64,000 nucleotides of DNA from an uncultured Prevotellaceae bacterium (GTDB lineage: Bacteria > Bacteroidota > Bacteroidia > Bacteroidales > Bacteroidaceae). Shown in pieces: positions 17,439-27,424 of this stretch; positions within the stretch are counted from its first letter, which is position 1; every line of letters starts with the position of its first letter. The stretch lies in NCBI GenBank assembly GCA_902801155.1, contig CADCHG010000007.1:1-64000 (forward strand), in the 5' to 3' direction. The notes under the pieces are model-generated. The model saw only the letters and a program-made list of their open reading frames with translations, was not told the DNA's origin and ran no database searches. The translations under genes were made by a program, and so were the position numbers.

Positions 17439-20400
17439 TTACTCCTTAACCACATAGTTAGAACCTGGGGTTCTTCCTGTGAACACAGGAGAATAGGTAC
17501 AAGTGGCTGTAGCCGTACCAGAAGTGTAGTTACCGCTTCTTGCCACGAAGTATGATGTCTTGATGACGTGTGTGCCTTTTCTCAACATATTGTAGCAATA
17601 TTCGGTCTTGGTGTCACGGATAATCTTGTATGTTCCGTGGTTGTAGCCAGATAGCTGCTCAACAGGTTCAAGACAAGCAGGACGGTTATCGGTTACGGTA
17701 ACGAAGTCATAGTCACGGTCTGCCGTGATAGTGATTGTTACTTCAACCTTGTCGCCAATCTTTAGCTGCTTGTTCGGAGTCTCGACCTTTCTTGTAATTG
17801 AAAGACCAGTTGAAGACTCCTTGCTTTCTGTGGCTGTCTGTTTGTATTCTATGAATACGTTAGTCCAAGACTCGCCATCTGTATGCTTGGTTACGGTAAT
17901 GGTATTATCCTTTGATGTGATGTCTTTTGAAGTCTTCACATAACCAAGGGAAGAGGTGTATTCCTGAGCCGGCATTCTTGTCTTGCCCAATGCGATATCA
18001 GCAGGAACACCTTTTCTTAGTGAGGATGTAGTGCCTTGTGATGGACAGAGGAAGGCGTAGATAGCATCTACAGCGTTGATAGGAGTATCCCAAGACTGGG
18101 TTCTCTTGCTCTGCAATAGCCAGCGTTTCATGTCTGCTATTTCTTTTGCGGAGTTCTTTCCATCTATCAGTTTCAGAGCCTCGATAACAGATACCTGGGT
18201 TGGAATCTTATAGTCGCACCAAGAGTAGAGTGCACGGTCAGAATCAAAGTATCTGCCAAGATCATCACGATATACTGTATGTTCTACTATGCTCTTGATG
18301 AACTCGGAAGCCTTGCTCTTGTTTCCTGCAAAGGCGAGAATGATAGCTGCCTGCGCCTTTGTCCTCATATCGTCATAGCGTGTCTCTTCTGGAACAAGCT
18401 TTAGAAGATACTCTGCATTGCTATTGCTGCTGATCTTTGTGCCAGATGCTTTGGCAATAGCCCTACAATAGAGATAGTCGAGGGCATAGTAAGGAAGGTA
18501 CTTGAATTTGTCCTTCTTCATCTCTGCAACTTTCTTGGCAGTTTCCTTGTCAAGGAAGTTGAAAGAACGCCTAATCAACTGCTCATTCTGTTTCTTGACC
18601 TTCTCATCATTTGTCATGAGATTAAGACGGAGAAGAGTCTTAAGAACCTGAACGGTCATATACGTACTGCCGTTCATGCCTTTCCACCAACTCCAAGAGC
18701 CATCGCTGTTCTGAAGATTTGAAAGACGGCTGAGGATATCGGTATTACGATAGTCGATAGAGGTAGAGTCGAAGAGCTGGCTTAATTCCTCTGACTTCCA
18801 TTCGTCTATGGTTTTCCTTATCTCAGGATTAGTTCGTGCTATGCCCGCTGCTATGCTGTTTGCATAGTATGCAGAGGAAAGGCAGATTGCGCACTCGTCA
18901 TTGTATTTTGAGACGTAAGGAAGAGCCTTTATCATCAGCCATTCTGGAGAATCTGTATATTCTACTGTGAGATGCTTGTCATTGACAGACGGCATGATCT
19001 TCTTGAGGTCAAACTGCTTTTCGCCAGCCTCTGTGAGGATGAACGTCTGGGTGTTCACCATCAATTCCTTCTGTGAAAGAATAGGCAGGTCTTTTTGCTC
19101 GCCATCTGTGAAAGTGCCTTCCTCACTCTTGCCTGAAACGGTGTAGCGCACGATTATTGACTTGTCTTCTTGATTCTTTGAATCGTAAGGGAAGGATACG
19201 GCCTCACTCTCGCCAGCCTTGACTGTTATCTTCTTGCTTTGAGTTGCGAGAACCTTTTCTGTCTTGGCATCAAGAATAGTGAACTTCACAGTTGCCGTAA
19301 TGGCCTTTTCTGTCAGATTGGATACAGATGCCGGAATATCGGTAACATCACCTTCGCGCAAGAAACGAGGCAGACGAGGTTGAATCATGAGTTTCTTTTG
19401 AGCAATAACCTCATCGGTCATAGAGCCAAATTTTACGTCCTTGTCATGGGCAAATGCCATGAACTTCCACGTCGTAACACTCTCAGGAAGGGTAAACGAC
19501 AAGGTGGCAATTCCTTTATCGTCGGTTCTCAATTGTGGCATGAAGAAAGCCGTCTCGTTGAGGTTGGTGCGGAGGCTTTCTGTATCCTTGTCTTTTTCCT
19601 CTGTTGAAGCAACATCGTCAGAAACACTCATATCGGCTGTACCTATGAATTCGGCCTTCGCTCTAAGTACTTCTCCGCTTTCTGCTGCCATAGCCATAGG
19701 AGCTGCACCTCTTATTCTAATAACACTATTTTTCGCATTTTTCTTTTGTACGCCATAACCAACTGCTATTATTTCGTCGAAATGATGGGAAGCGTATCTA
19801 GGATATGCGAATTCTGAGAAGTTGAGAGGTGGGATACCAGACAAGCGTATTCTTTTGTTGTATTCTATATCAATCCAAGAATGTTCTTTGTGGAAATTCC
19901 AGTTATATGTCGGGGTATGGATGTATCTAAAATCTCTAAAATTCCAAGAGTGAGATTTTATTGCATCAAGTGATTTGTCGAATAATACCGCCATTACATT
20001 TGCTTGGGCTGGCTTTCCTTCCTTGTTTGTTACTGAAAGTTTCCATTCTTCCTTCTGTCCAGGCTCAAGCTTGTTGCGGAATGTCGTCCAGTTGAGATGG
20101 AGGGTCTTATCTGGAAGTGAACGGATAATTGTGTGGCTATGTGAATAGAACTTTCCATTGCGAACCCAGGCAACGGTATAGCATATGCCGTCACCATATT
20201 CATCATATTCTTCCTTGTATTCGAATTTGCGCGTAACAAGTGAAGAATCAAGTTTCAAAGAACCTGACTCTATAACCTTTGAGCCGCAGAAAAGGGTATA
20301 TACTGCGTAAACATCTCTTTCGCAAGTGCCAAACTGTATTGTCGCTGGAAAATTATCTCCTGTAGCATAAAACCAGTCTTTTGTTTCTGTTGCAGGAACC

Positions 20401-22868
20401 TTATCTTCAAGGCTAAATAGCACGAACTTTTTTTCTATAGTGTCAGTCCCGCATATCGCCCTTATGGAATGGGAACCAGAAGGGAGGTACATAGGAATTA
20501 CATAGGACTTACCACTTACTGCCTTTTTCTGTTCTTTATCGTCAATTTCAATGGAGACTTCACCGTCAATCTCTGTGCCAGCATTATTCCTGCGGGTAAA
20601 TGTAATCTCGATAGGCTTGTCGCTTTTGAGATATTTGTCCTTAATGTCACTTGTGAGTACTGTTGAGCGGTTGCTGAGTGGCAATGATAGCTGAGCTTCA
20701 TGTGATTCTCCTGCAATATCCGTAACAACGGCAGTTGCCTTGATGCTATAGAAGACAGGACAATAGTAGCGTAGTGGATTTATGCTTTTGTCTCTATATT
20801 CTTCGGGAAGAAGCATCGGCATATTCATGGTGAACTTGCCGGAAGCATCTGTTCGTATTGTGTCTTCAAGGAGAACGGAGTTCTGATAATCGGTTGCCCT
20901 CCACCACCATGCGTTGTTTCTGCGGATTGTATATGCAACCTTGGCATTACTTACAGGAACACCACTATAAGTCTTAGCTGTTCCTGTGATAGTGATTGTA
21001 TCACCATCTTTGTATTCAATCTCAGGTTTGTTGATTGTCACCTCAAATGTAGGACGGACATATTCCTCAACTCTGAAACTTGCTGTGGAAATATTGTTTA
21101 CCCTTATTTTGAATGTTCCGTTTTTTGTTTTCTCTGGAAGAACGAAATCTGTGGTAGCAACTCCGAAATCGTCAGTTGTTACTTTTGCAGATGCTAGTTC
21201 TTTGTAGTTGGCATCTATTAGTGTGACGTTCAACTCTTCATTTTGTGCTATCTTTGTTATCTCTCTATTTGTCAGATTGTATGCCAGCAGAGAGACATGA
21301 ACGGTTTGCCCTGGGCGATATATTGTACGGTCAGTGAATGTCTCGTATTTGGGTTCAGAATGTTTGTCTTTATTTTTTATGTAGGAGTTAAACCCTGTGT
21401 AAAGGAATTTTGCCTGCATGGCATAATCTTTGTCTGTTGTGGCAAAGACGTTGTAATGTGGGGTATAGAATTTGAGTGAATATTCTGGGTATTCGTAAAT
21501 GTATTCTCCGCTTTCATTGGTATTTACTACTTTATATTCATTTTGCTTCTCGCCGCTGTCGCATATATGTAGCTTTGCCCCGGCAATGGGGTTGCCGGAG
21601 ATAGCATTAACTACAACAAATCTTGTCTGTTGTTTGCTTTGTTGTAGCGTGATGACATTAAGGTCGCTGACTATCAGTATCTGATTGTGAGAGCTGCCTT
21701 CTTGAGGGTTTGTTTCGTTATCGCATTTTATGCCAATGAGATATGCTCCGAGTGGAAGACTGCCTAATGAAAGACTATCTTTAAAGACTTCGTATTCTTT
21801 GTGTTTGCCAAACTCCTTGTGAAATGTTATGGCTTTGTCTTTTTGAAGATATTTATTCAGTTTCTTAACATCGGCTTTATCGCTTAGATTAAGATTCATA
21901 ATAGAGATTTTCTCGGAAGAAAATCCTGTAAGTGGAGTAAGGGTAACTTCTACATTAGATATGTTTCTTACCCCCTCGAAAAAGGCCTTAGGCTCTTGGC
22001 TTGTGTTTATGACGTTATAAGGAATGTTGAAATTGAGTGTAGGGTTTGTAAGGTTTACCCTTTCGTCTTTTAATCGACCAACTTCTAGCCATTTAGGCCA
22101 ACGCTTTATAGCCTCGTCTATCCATTCAATTTTCTTTTTCGCAACTTCTTCGTTTCTGCCAGAGAAGAATCTCAGTTTCCTTAATGCTATGGCACCACAT
22201 TCATTGAGATCACCGTAAATAGCAATCAAAGAATCTGCTTTCTTAATATTTGCCTCATTGTCAAATGAACTTATATTCAGATTTTCAAGCATTAAAGCCG
22301 CAGCAATACAAGCAGCCTTCCTGTTGCCTTTCTCTGTATAGAAACGCACAAGTGGCTCATAGTCATTAAGCGTATATGCGATGAGGCTTATAAGGTCGTG
22401 GTTGAAATATTTGCTGTCAGCTCCTTTCTCAATGAAAGGTATATATTTCAGAGTACCGTTCTCTTTTGTCAGTTCATTTACAATTTCAGGACTTGTGTGA
22501 TACAAAAGACTGTCAACCACTCCTTTCTTGCTTCTTGTGGAAGCTACACGATAGAGGCATGCTGCTATAGGAGCAGTTTTTGAGAGTTCCTGACACTTTG
22601 CCTCCATACGCTTTTCCATAGGGGCAATAGAGTCTATTGATATCTCTCCAAGAAGGTTTCTCTCTGTAAAGAGTGCAGCGAACAGATGACCATAATGCTT
22701 TTCCTTTTCTGCCTTTGCCTCAATCTTCTTTGCTGCTGATAAGGCAGTCTTGGGCTGATCCTTCTCCTGGGCATTTTCGCATTGTTTCCAGAGAGATGCA
22801 TAGTCTCCCTGTGCTGACATTCCTAATGCCAGTACAGAGAGTAGCAATATGGTCAAGATCCTTTTCAT
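17439..22868 (-). CDS. Large alpha-2-macroglobulin family protein (MG2 domain), no thioester
   Basis: This 1809-residue exported protein has a signal peptide (MKRILTILLLSVLALGMSAQG). Its order fits bacterial alpha-2-macroglobulins: MG2-type region with DRTIYRPGQTVHVSLLAYN (about 525), bait and A2M core with FFMPQLRTDDKGIATLSFTLPESVTTWKFMAFAHD (about 1110-1145), and the helical toroid with LSNLQNSDGSWSWWKG (about 1390). A C-terminal receptor-like beta domain follows. The CxEQ thioester motif is absent, as in type-2 bacterial forms. Odd is the stretch DEIIAVGYGVQKKNAKN...IRG (about 1029-1050), which copies the SusC/TonB-plug signature. Bacterial relatives trap proteases or guard the cell wall. 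It overlaps mrp by one base (TAATG). Confidence 0.93.
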   Translation of the reverse strand: MKRILTILLLSVLALGMSAQGDYASLWKQCENAQEKDQPKTALSAAKKIEAKAEKEKHYGHLFAALFTERNLLGEISIDSIAPMEKRMEAKCQELSKTAPIAACLYRVASTRSKKGVVDSLLYHTSPEIVNELTKENGTLKYIPFIEKGADSKYFNHDLISLIAYTLNDYEPLVRFYTEKGNRKAACIAAALMLENLNISSFDNEANIKKADSLIAIYGDLNECGAIALRKLRFFSGRNEEVAKKKIEWIDEAIKRWPKWLEVGRLKDERVNLTNPTLNFNIPYNVINTSQEPKAFFEGVRNISNVEVTLTPLTGFSSEKISIMNLNLSDKADVKKLNKYLQKDKAITFHKEFGKHKEYEVFKDSLSLGSLPLGAYLIGIKCDNETNPQEGSSHNQILIVSDLNVITLQQSKQQTRFVVVNAISGNPIAGAKLHICDSGEKQNEYKVVNTNESGEYIYEYPEYSLKFYTPHYNVFATTDKDYAMQAKFLYTGFNSYIKNKDKHSEPKYETFTDRTIYRPGQTVHVSLLAYNLTNREITKIAQNEELNVTLIDANYKELASAKVTTDDFGVATTDFVLPEKTKNGTFKIRVNNISTASFRVEEYVRPTFEVTINKPEIEYKDGDTITITGTAKTYSGVPVSNAKVAYTIRRNNAWWWRATDYQNSVLLEDTIRTDASGKFTMNMPMLLPEEYRDKSINPLRYYCPVFYSIKATAVVTDIAGESHEAQLSLPLSNRSTVLTSDIKDKYLKSDKPIEITFTRRNNAGTEIDGEVSIEIDDKEQKKAVSGKSYVIPMYLPSGSHSIRAICGTDTIEKKFVLFSLEDKVPATETKDWFYATGDNFPATIQFGTCERDVYAVYTLFCGSKVIESGSLKLDSSLVTRKFEYKEEYDEYGDGICYTVAWVRNGKFYSHSHTIIRSLPDKTLHLNWTTFRNKLEPGQKEEWKLSVTNKEGKPAQANVMAVLFDKSLDAIKSHSWNFRDFRYIHTPTYNWNFHKEHSWIDIEYNKRIRLSGIPPLNFSEFAYPRYASHHFDEIIAVGYGVQKKNAKNSVIRIRGAAPMAMAAESGEVLRAKAEFIGTADMSVSDDVASTEEKDKDTESLRTNLNETAFFMPQLRTDDKGIATLSFTLPESVTTWKFMAFAHDKDVKFGSMTDEVIAQKKLMIQPRLPRFLREGDVTDIPASVSNLTEKAITATVKFTILDAKTEKVLATQSKKITVKAGESEAVSFPYDSKNQEDKSIIVRYTVSGKSEEGTFTDGEQKDLPILSQKELMVNTQTFILTEAGEKQFDLKKIMPSVNDKHLTVEYTDSPEWLMIKALPYVSKYNDECAICLSSAYYANSIAAGIARTNPEIRKTIDEWKSEELSQLFDSTSIDYRNTDILSRLSNLQNSDGSWSWWKGMNGSTYMTVQVLKTLLRLNLMTNDEKVKKQNEQLIRRSFNFLDKETAKKVAEMKKDKFKYLPYYALDYLYCRAIAKASGTKISSNSNAEYLLKLVPEETRYDDMRTKAQAAIILAFAGNKSKASEFIKSIVEHTVYRDDLGRYFDSDRALYSWCDYKIPTQVSVIEALKLIDGKNSAKEIADMKRWLLQSKRTQSWDTPINAVDAIYAFLCPSQGTTSSLRKGVPADIALGKTRMPAQEYTSSLGYVKTSKDITSKDNTITVTKHTDGESWTNVFIEYKQTATESKESSTGLSITRKVETPNKQLKIGDKVEVTITITADRDYDFVTVTDNRPACLEPVEQLSGYNHGTYKIIRDTKTEYCYNMLRKGTHVIKTSYFVARSGNYTSGTATATCTYSPVFTGRTPGSNYVVKE

Positions 22869-23965
22869 TACTTTGTTTTTACAATCTTGGTCTTCTCCTG
22901 CTCCTTGTTCCTTCTGTTTACAACAGTAACAACGCTCTGGGCAAGTGCAAGGAATGCCTGACCTGTAACGGTATTTTCGTCAAGGGCAGAAGGAGTACCT
23001 GCATCGCCCTTTTCGCAGATACCTTGAACAAGAGGAATCTGTGCAAGGAGTGGTACGTTCATTTCCTGTGCGAGATTCTTGCAGCCTTCCTTTCCGAATA
23101 TATAGTATTTGTTTTCTGGAAGTTCAGCCGGAGTAAACCATGCCATATTTTCTACAAGACCAAGGATAGGAACATTCACCTTGTCGTTGGTGTACATGTC
23201 AATTCCCTTACGGGCATCGGCAAGTGCTACTTGCTGTGGTGTACTTACAATCACGGCACCTGTGATTGCTACTGTCTGTAGCAGAGAAAGGTGAATGTCG
23301 CTTGTGCCTGGAGGGGTGTCAAGAATGAAATAATCGAGTTCTCCCCAGTCGGCATCCGCTATCAACTGCTTCAAAGCAGAGCAAGCCATACCACCTCTCC
23401 AGAGAGTAGCCGTGTCTTTTCCTACGAAGAAACCGATAGAGAGAAGTTTAACTCCATATTTCTCAACAGGAACAATAAGCTGACGACCGTCTTTCTCTAT
23501 GGCGTATGGACGTTCACTTTCCACGTTGAACATTTTTGGCATACTTGGACCAAAGATGTCGGTATCGAGAAGTCCTACTTTATAGCCGAGTCGTGCAAGC
23601 GCTATGGCGAGATTTGCAGAAACTGTGCTCTTGCCAACGCCACCCTTGCCTGAACTTACTGCGATGATATTCTTAACACCAGGAAGTAAATCCTCTACCT
23701 CAGGACGTGGGGCAGACTTATATTCTAATTTTATATTTACCTCTACATCCTTGCCAACGTGATAGTGTATGGCTGCTTCTGCTGCCTTTACGGTTGATTT
23801 GAGGAAAGGATCTGTCTCGCGTGGGAATATAAGGACAATCGTCACGCTATTGCCGTTGATGCTTGGAGTGTCGGCAAGCATTTCCGACTCTATAAGGTTC
23901 TTCTTCGTGCCGGCATAGATGACGGTTGCAAGTGCGTCTGTTATAAGTTTTGGGTATAAATTCAT
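22868..23965 (-). CDS. mrp: Mrp/ApbC-type iron-sulfur cluster carrier P-loop ATPase
   Basis: Mrp/ApbC/NBP35 ATPases carry and deliver 4Fe-4S clusters. The 365-residue protein has a DUF59/MIP18-like N-terminal domain (1-95), the deviant Walker A SGKGGVGKSTVSANLA (105-120), LLDTDIFGPSMPKMF and the LDTPPGTSDIHLS Walker B region. The CPHCG-type CxxC cluster motif seen in many relatives is not present at the expected place (ENMAWFTPAELPENKYYIFG), a feature I believe is normal in Bacteroidales. It has its own promoter and heads an operon with the alpha-2-macroglobulin gene. Confidence 0.94.
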   Translation of the reverse strand: MNLYPKLITDALATVIYAGTKKNLIESEMLADTPSINGNSVTIVLIFPRETDPFLKSTVKAAEAAIHYHVGKDVEVNIKLEYKSAPRPEVEDLLPGVKNIIAVSSGKGGVGKSTVSANLAIALARLGYKVGLLDTDIFGPSMPKMFNVESERPYAIEKDGRQLIVPVEKYGVKLLSIGFFVGKDTATLWRGGMACSALKQLIADADWGELDYFILDTPPGTSDIHLSLLQTVAITGAVIVSTPQQVALADARKGIDMYTNDKVNVPILGLVENMAWFTPAELPENKYYIFGKEGCKNLAQEMNVPLLAQIPLVQGICEKGDAGTPSALDENTVTGQAFLALAQSVVTVVNRRNKEQEKTKIVKTK

Positions 23966-24003
23966 TGCTATATTTTGTTCAAAAATGTTTTCTTTTTAGA
24001 ATG

Positions 24004-24035
24004 CAAAGATAATGATAAAAATGGAGATTTCCAAA
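24004..24035 (-). promoter_or_regulatory. mrp promoter
   Basis: On the minus strand TTTGG (TTTG at 24035-24032) is followed after 20 bases by TATCTTTG (24011-24004), a TAnnTTTG box. Leader about 35 bases. Confidence 0.7.
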
Positions 24036-24063
24036 TCTTATTAGTGAAAAGAGATTAAAGCAC

Positions 24064-24096
24064 GAAAAAAGGCTTGCAACCGAAGTTACAAGCCTT
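24064..24096 (-). terminator. Strong hairpin terminator with UUCG loop
   Basis: On the minus strand AAGGCTTGTAAC pairs with GTTGCAAGCCTT around a UUCG tetraloop and is followed by six U. It terminates the barrel gene that stops at 24130, directly ahead of the mrp promoter. Confidence 0.9.
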
Positions 24097-24129
24097 GTAT
24101 TTGTTATGTTTAAATTTCAGATTTCAGAT

Positions 24130-24732
24130 TTAGAGAGCCACGTAAACACCAAAGCTGATGCTGTTGTCAAGACCAATGTTGAAAGCGTTGGTTGTTGACT
24201 TAGCGTCATACTTCTTAGCCTTTACTGTTGCTATGTTGTAAGAGAGATCGCCGAAATGTGCAACGAGTGTAACATTGTCGCTGATTGCATAAGCAATTCC
24301 TGGGTTGATTGCAATGTTAAAGAAGTTTGGATTCTCGATTACATCAGAATAACCATTGATGTGAGTTGTGCCGTAGGTGATGCCACCATCAACAAAAACT
24401 GTGAAGTTACCCTCGTTGAAGAACTTGTAGCGAACGTATGGGTTGATTGCAAATGAGTTTGCTTTACCACTGAATGTTGTGTTATTTAGCTTTACACTGT
24501 AAGAGTCTGTGTGTGCATAGCTGAGTCTGAGAGCTACAGACCAAGTCTCATCAAGGTCATAACCTACTTCTGGTGCGAAAGAGAAATTGCTTGAAGTCGC
24601 ATCTGTTGAATAGTGGTTTGTCTCAATCTTGTTTGTTGTTGATGTGTAACCGATGTTACCACCGAGCCAAGCCTGTGCGTTAGCTGTAAGAGATGCTACT
24701 GCGAGAATAGCGATTGCAAAAAATTTCTTCAT
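24130..24732 (-). CDS. Outer-membrane beta-barrel protein, about 200 residues
   Basis: The product opens with a signal peptide (MKKFFAIAILAVASLTANAQ). Eight or so amphipathic strands follow: AWLGGNIGYTST, NFSFAPEVGYDLDETWSVALRLSYAHT, FAINPYVRYKFF, NFTVFVDGGITYG and a terminal ISFGVYVAL. It is an OmpW/PorT-like small barrel of unknown role. It is a single-gene transcript with a clear promoter (24834-24867) and a UUCG-loop terminator, suggesting a well expressed envelope protein. Confidence 0.88.
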   Translation of the reverse strand: MKKFFAIAILAVASLTANAQAWLGGNIGYTSTTNKIETNHYSTDATSSNFSFAPEVGYDLDETWSVALRLSYAHTDSYSVKLNNTTFSGKANSFAINPYVRYKFFNEGNFTVFVDGGITYGTTHINGYSDVIENPNFFNIAINPGIAYAISDNVTLVAHFGDLSYNIATVKAKKYDAKSTTNAFNIGLDNSISFGVYVAL

Positions 24733-24833
24733 AATTTTTAGTTGCTTAATTTTGTATTATTCCTACTCTATCCTGAATATTGAGGTTTTCGGATTACCCT
24801 CATTTTTGTTTTATGTTTTTTCGAATTTGGATA

Positions 24834-24867
24834 CAAAATTATGCCGAGAATCCATAATAGGCAAAAA
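24834..24867 (-). promoter_or_regulatory. Promoter of the 200-residue barrel gene
   Basis: On the minus strand a TTTTTTG ends 20 bases before TAATTTTG (24841-24834), fitting the Bacteroidota consensus. Predicted leader about 95 bases, A-rich. Confidence 0.7.
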
Positions 24868-25069
24868 ATTATAGTTAATTTATGTAGCTTAACAATGTTT
24901 CTTTGACAAGCGTCAAGAAAAACAATGTGTAACCATAAGTTTTCCAAAAAGTCTATGAAAATTCAGATTTTGTCTTATTTTGTGATACTTTTTCTTGAAA
25001 CTTGCATTAAAAGCAGTTGGTTCTGAATTATTTCACAACAAAGCCTTGTTCGTACCTTTGTTCTTCTTC

Positions 25070-25190
25070 CGCTTATCCTCCCTCGTTCCTCCGTACCAAA
25101 GTCGGTGCAAAGTCGGTGAAAGGACTATTTTGAATAGGAGCTTCACCGAGTTTGCTACGGAGTTATAGCGAAGGAATAGCGTTCTTGCTT
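25070..25190. repeat. Intergenic array with 11-base period, locus 2
   Basis: Two adjacent CAAAGTCGGTG 11-mers (about 25095-25116) face CTTCACCGAGTTTGCTACGGA, giving an inverted arrangement around an A/T spacer. Most of the 470-base gap upstream of the barrel gene and downstream of topB consists of this array and A/T-rich DNA. Confidence 0.6.
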
Positions 25191-25204
25191 CGGAACAGGA
25201 TACG

Positions 25205-27424
25205 TTATGCAAACGGCTTTCTGTATGTGCAGCCATTCTTCCATTCTGAGCAGCCGTATGCTGTCTTGCCTTTTATGATAGTTCCTTTTCCACAGAGAGG
25301 GCATATTGTGGGAACATTCTCGGCATTTGAGCGTAGGGAAGATGCAGGAGCGTTGGAAGTCTCTGGAGACGCTTTCTTTGCATCTTTTTTAACTGAAGGC
25401 TTTCTGGTCTTCTTCTTTTTCTCTTCTTCAAGATCAACGACAGTAACCCTTCGGTTGGTATTGTCGGCAAGTACCTGATTTACAATACTTGTAATCTGCT
25501 CCTTGAGTTCGGAAATGAACATACTGGCATCATATTGTCTATGCTCAATATCGCGTAGTTTCTTCTCCCAGATACCAGTAAGTTCCGGACTTTTCAACAC
25601 ATCCTCGTGTATCAGATCTATCAATTCTATACCAGTGGGAGTTGCTATGAGGGTCTTACGCTCTTTCCTTATATAATGACGCTTGAAGAGCGTTTCTATG
25701 ATAGCTGCGCGGGTAGAAGGGCGACCTATACCATTTTCCTTCATCGCATCTCGCAATTCGTCGTTATCCACGAACTTACCTGCTGTTTCCATAGCACGAA
25801 GCAACGTAGCCTCTGTGTAAGGCTTTGGCGGCTGGGTCCATTTCTCAGAAAGAGAAGGAATATGTGGACCTTTCTCGCCCTTTGTAAAGGTCACGTTTGA
25901 AGATGTGTTGTTCTCTTCCTCGTTGTCGTTGTCAGAATCCGCAATTGCGTTGTCCTTCTTGAAAACAACTTTCCAGCCTTCATCCGTTACAATACGGACA
26001 GAGGTCCTGAAAAGCACGCTATTCTCGTTATTAAGCTTTTCTGCGTCTGTTTCTGAGACTTGCCCCTCTTGTGTAAGTGCCACTCTTCCGAGAATAGTTG
26101 TTGTCTCAAACTTTAAATCTGGATAGAATGCAGCAATAAAAGCCCTTGCCACAAGGTCGAACACGTTACGCTCCATATCCGATAATCCCTGTGGGGGTAC
26201 TCCTGTCGGGATTATGGCATGGTGATCCGTAACTTTTGAAGAGTCGAACACTTTTTTGCTCTTCTTCAAAGGTTTGCCACCAATAGCTTTCACGAGTTCT
26301 GCATAAGGAGCTACACCGCTAAACTGTGTCTTATACAATCCGTTCATGGTCTGCGGGCATTTTGAATAGATGTCATCAGAAAGGAACGTGGTATCTACAC
26401 GTGGATATGTGGTGAATTTTTTCTCGTAGAGAGCTTGTATGAGCTGAAGCGTCTGGTCGGCTGAATATCCGAACTTCTTATTACAATCCACCTGAAGAGA
26501 TGTAAGATCGTAAAGGCGTGGAGGTGCTTCTGTGCCCTTTCGCTTTGTTATGTCAACGATATGGAAATCATTATTCTTGATTGCATCAAGAACCTTGTTT
26601 CCTTCTTCCTCGGTAGTATATTCTATCTGACGGAAGATAGGTCCCTTCGATTTTTGTGTCTTGCCGTTCTTTGCAGCCTCGGCAACTTCTGCTGCATCCT
26701 CAGCCTCTGCCTCCTCATCGTGAGCGATGGCAGTAAACTTTGAATCCTTGTATATGGTCGTGAGAACCCAAGACTGACGAGGTTCAAAGTTTTCAATTTC
26801 CTTCTGGCGATTTACAATCATCGCAAGGGTAGGGGTTTGTACCCTTCCAATCGAAAGAACCTGATTCGTGCGCCCTTGCGGACGGTATTTCAACGTATAT
26901 AATCTTGTGGCATTCATGCCAAGAAGCCAGTCGCCAATTGCACGTGAAAGTCCAGCAAGATATAGTGGTTCGTACTCCTGCTGATCTTTAAGTGTCTGAA
27001 ATCCTTCACGTATAGCCTCTTCTGTAAGAGATGAAATCCAGAGTCTTTTCACAGGACATTTAGCCCCAGCCTTTTGCATCACCCAACGTTGAATAAGCTC
27101 TCCCTCTTGTCCAGCATCACCACAGTTTATTATGGAGTCTGCCTCTTGCATCAGTTTCTCGATAGTGGCAAACTGTGCTTTGATTCCTTGGTCGTCTTTC
27201 AGTTTTATACCAAAGCGTTGTGGTATCATAGGCAATGCCCCCAATGACCATCTTTTCCACATAGGGGTATAGTCATCGGGTTCCTTTAGCTCGCACAGGT
27301 GACCAAAAGTCCATGTCACCTGATATCCATTGCCCTCAATGTAACCTTGTTTTGAAGTCGTGGCTCCAAGTACATTGGCAATATCACGAGCTACGCTCGG
27401 TTTCTCGGCTATGCAAACAATCAT
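25205..27424 (-). CDS. topB: DNA topoisomerase III
   Basis: TopB is a type IA topoisomerase that decatenates replication intermediates. The 739-residue product has the TOPRIM start IVCIAEKPSVARDIANVLG, NCGDAGQEGELIQRW, and the SIGRVQTPTLAMIVNRQKEIENF region. The TTYPRVDTTFLSDD motif carries the catalytic tyrosine near residue 340. The C-terminal zinc ribbon is CPLCGKGTIIKGKTAYGCSEWKNGC in pattern CxxC...C...C. A Lys/Glu-rich linker precedes it. The ATG overlaps the trmB stop (TAATG), so the genes are translationally coupled. The C-terminal ribbon suggests a chromosomal housekeeping form. Confidence 0.96.
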   Translation of the reverse strand: MIVCIAEKPSVARDIANVLGATTSKQGYIEGNGYQVTWTFGHLCELKEPDDYTPMWKRWSLGALPMIPQRFGIKLKDDQGIKAQFATIEKLMQEADSIINCGDAGQEGELIQRWVMQKAGAKCPVKRLWISSLTEEAIREGFQTLKDQQEYEPLYLAGLSRAIGDWLLGMNATRLYTLKYRPQGRTNQVLSIGRVQTPTLAMIVNRQKEIENFEPRQSWVLTTIYKDSKFTAIAHDEEAEAEDAAEVAEAAKNGKTQKSKGPIFRQIEYTTEEEGNKVLDAIKNNDFHIVDITKRKGTEAPPRLYDLTSLQVDCNKKFGYSADQTLQLIQALYEKKFTTYPRVDTTFLSDDIYSKCPQTMNGLYKTQFSGVAPYAELVKAIGGKPLKKSKKVFDSSKVTDHHAIIPTGVPPQGLSDMERNVFDLVARAFIAAFYPDLKFETTTILGRVALTQEGQVSETDAEKLNNENSVLFRTSVRIVTDEGWKVVFKKDNAIADSDNDNEEENNTSSNVTFTKGEKGPHIPSLSEKWTQPPKPYTEATLLRAMETAGKFVDNDELRDAMKENGIGRPSTRAAIIETLFKRHYIRKERKTLIATPTGIELIDLIHEDVLKSPELTGIWEKKLRDIEHRQYDASMFISELKEQITSIVNQVLADNTNRRVTVVDLEEEKKKKTRKPSVKKDAKKASPETSNAPASSLRSNAENVPTICPLCGKGTIIKGKTAYGCSEWKNGCTYRKPFA

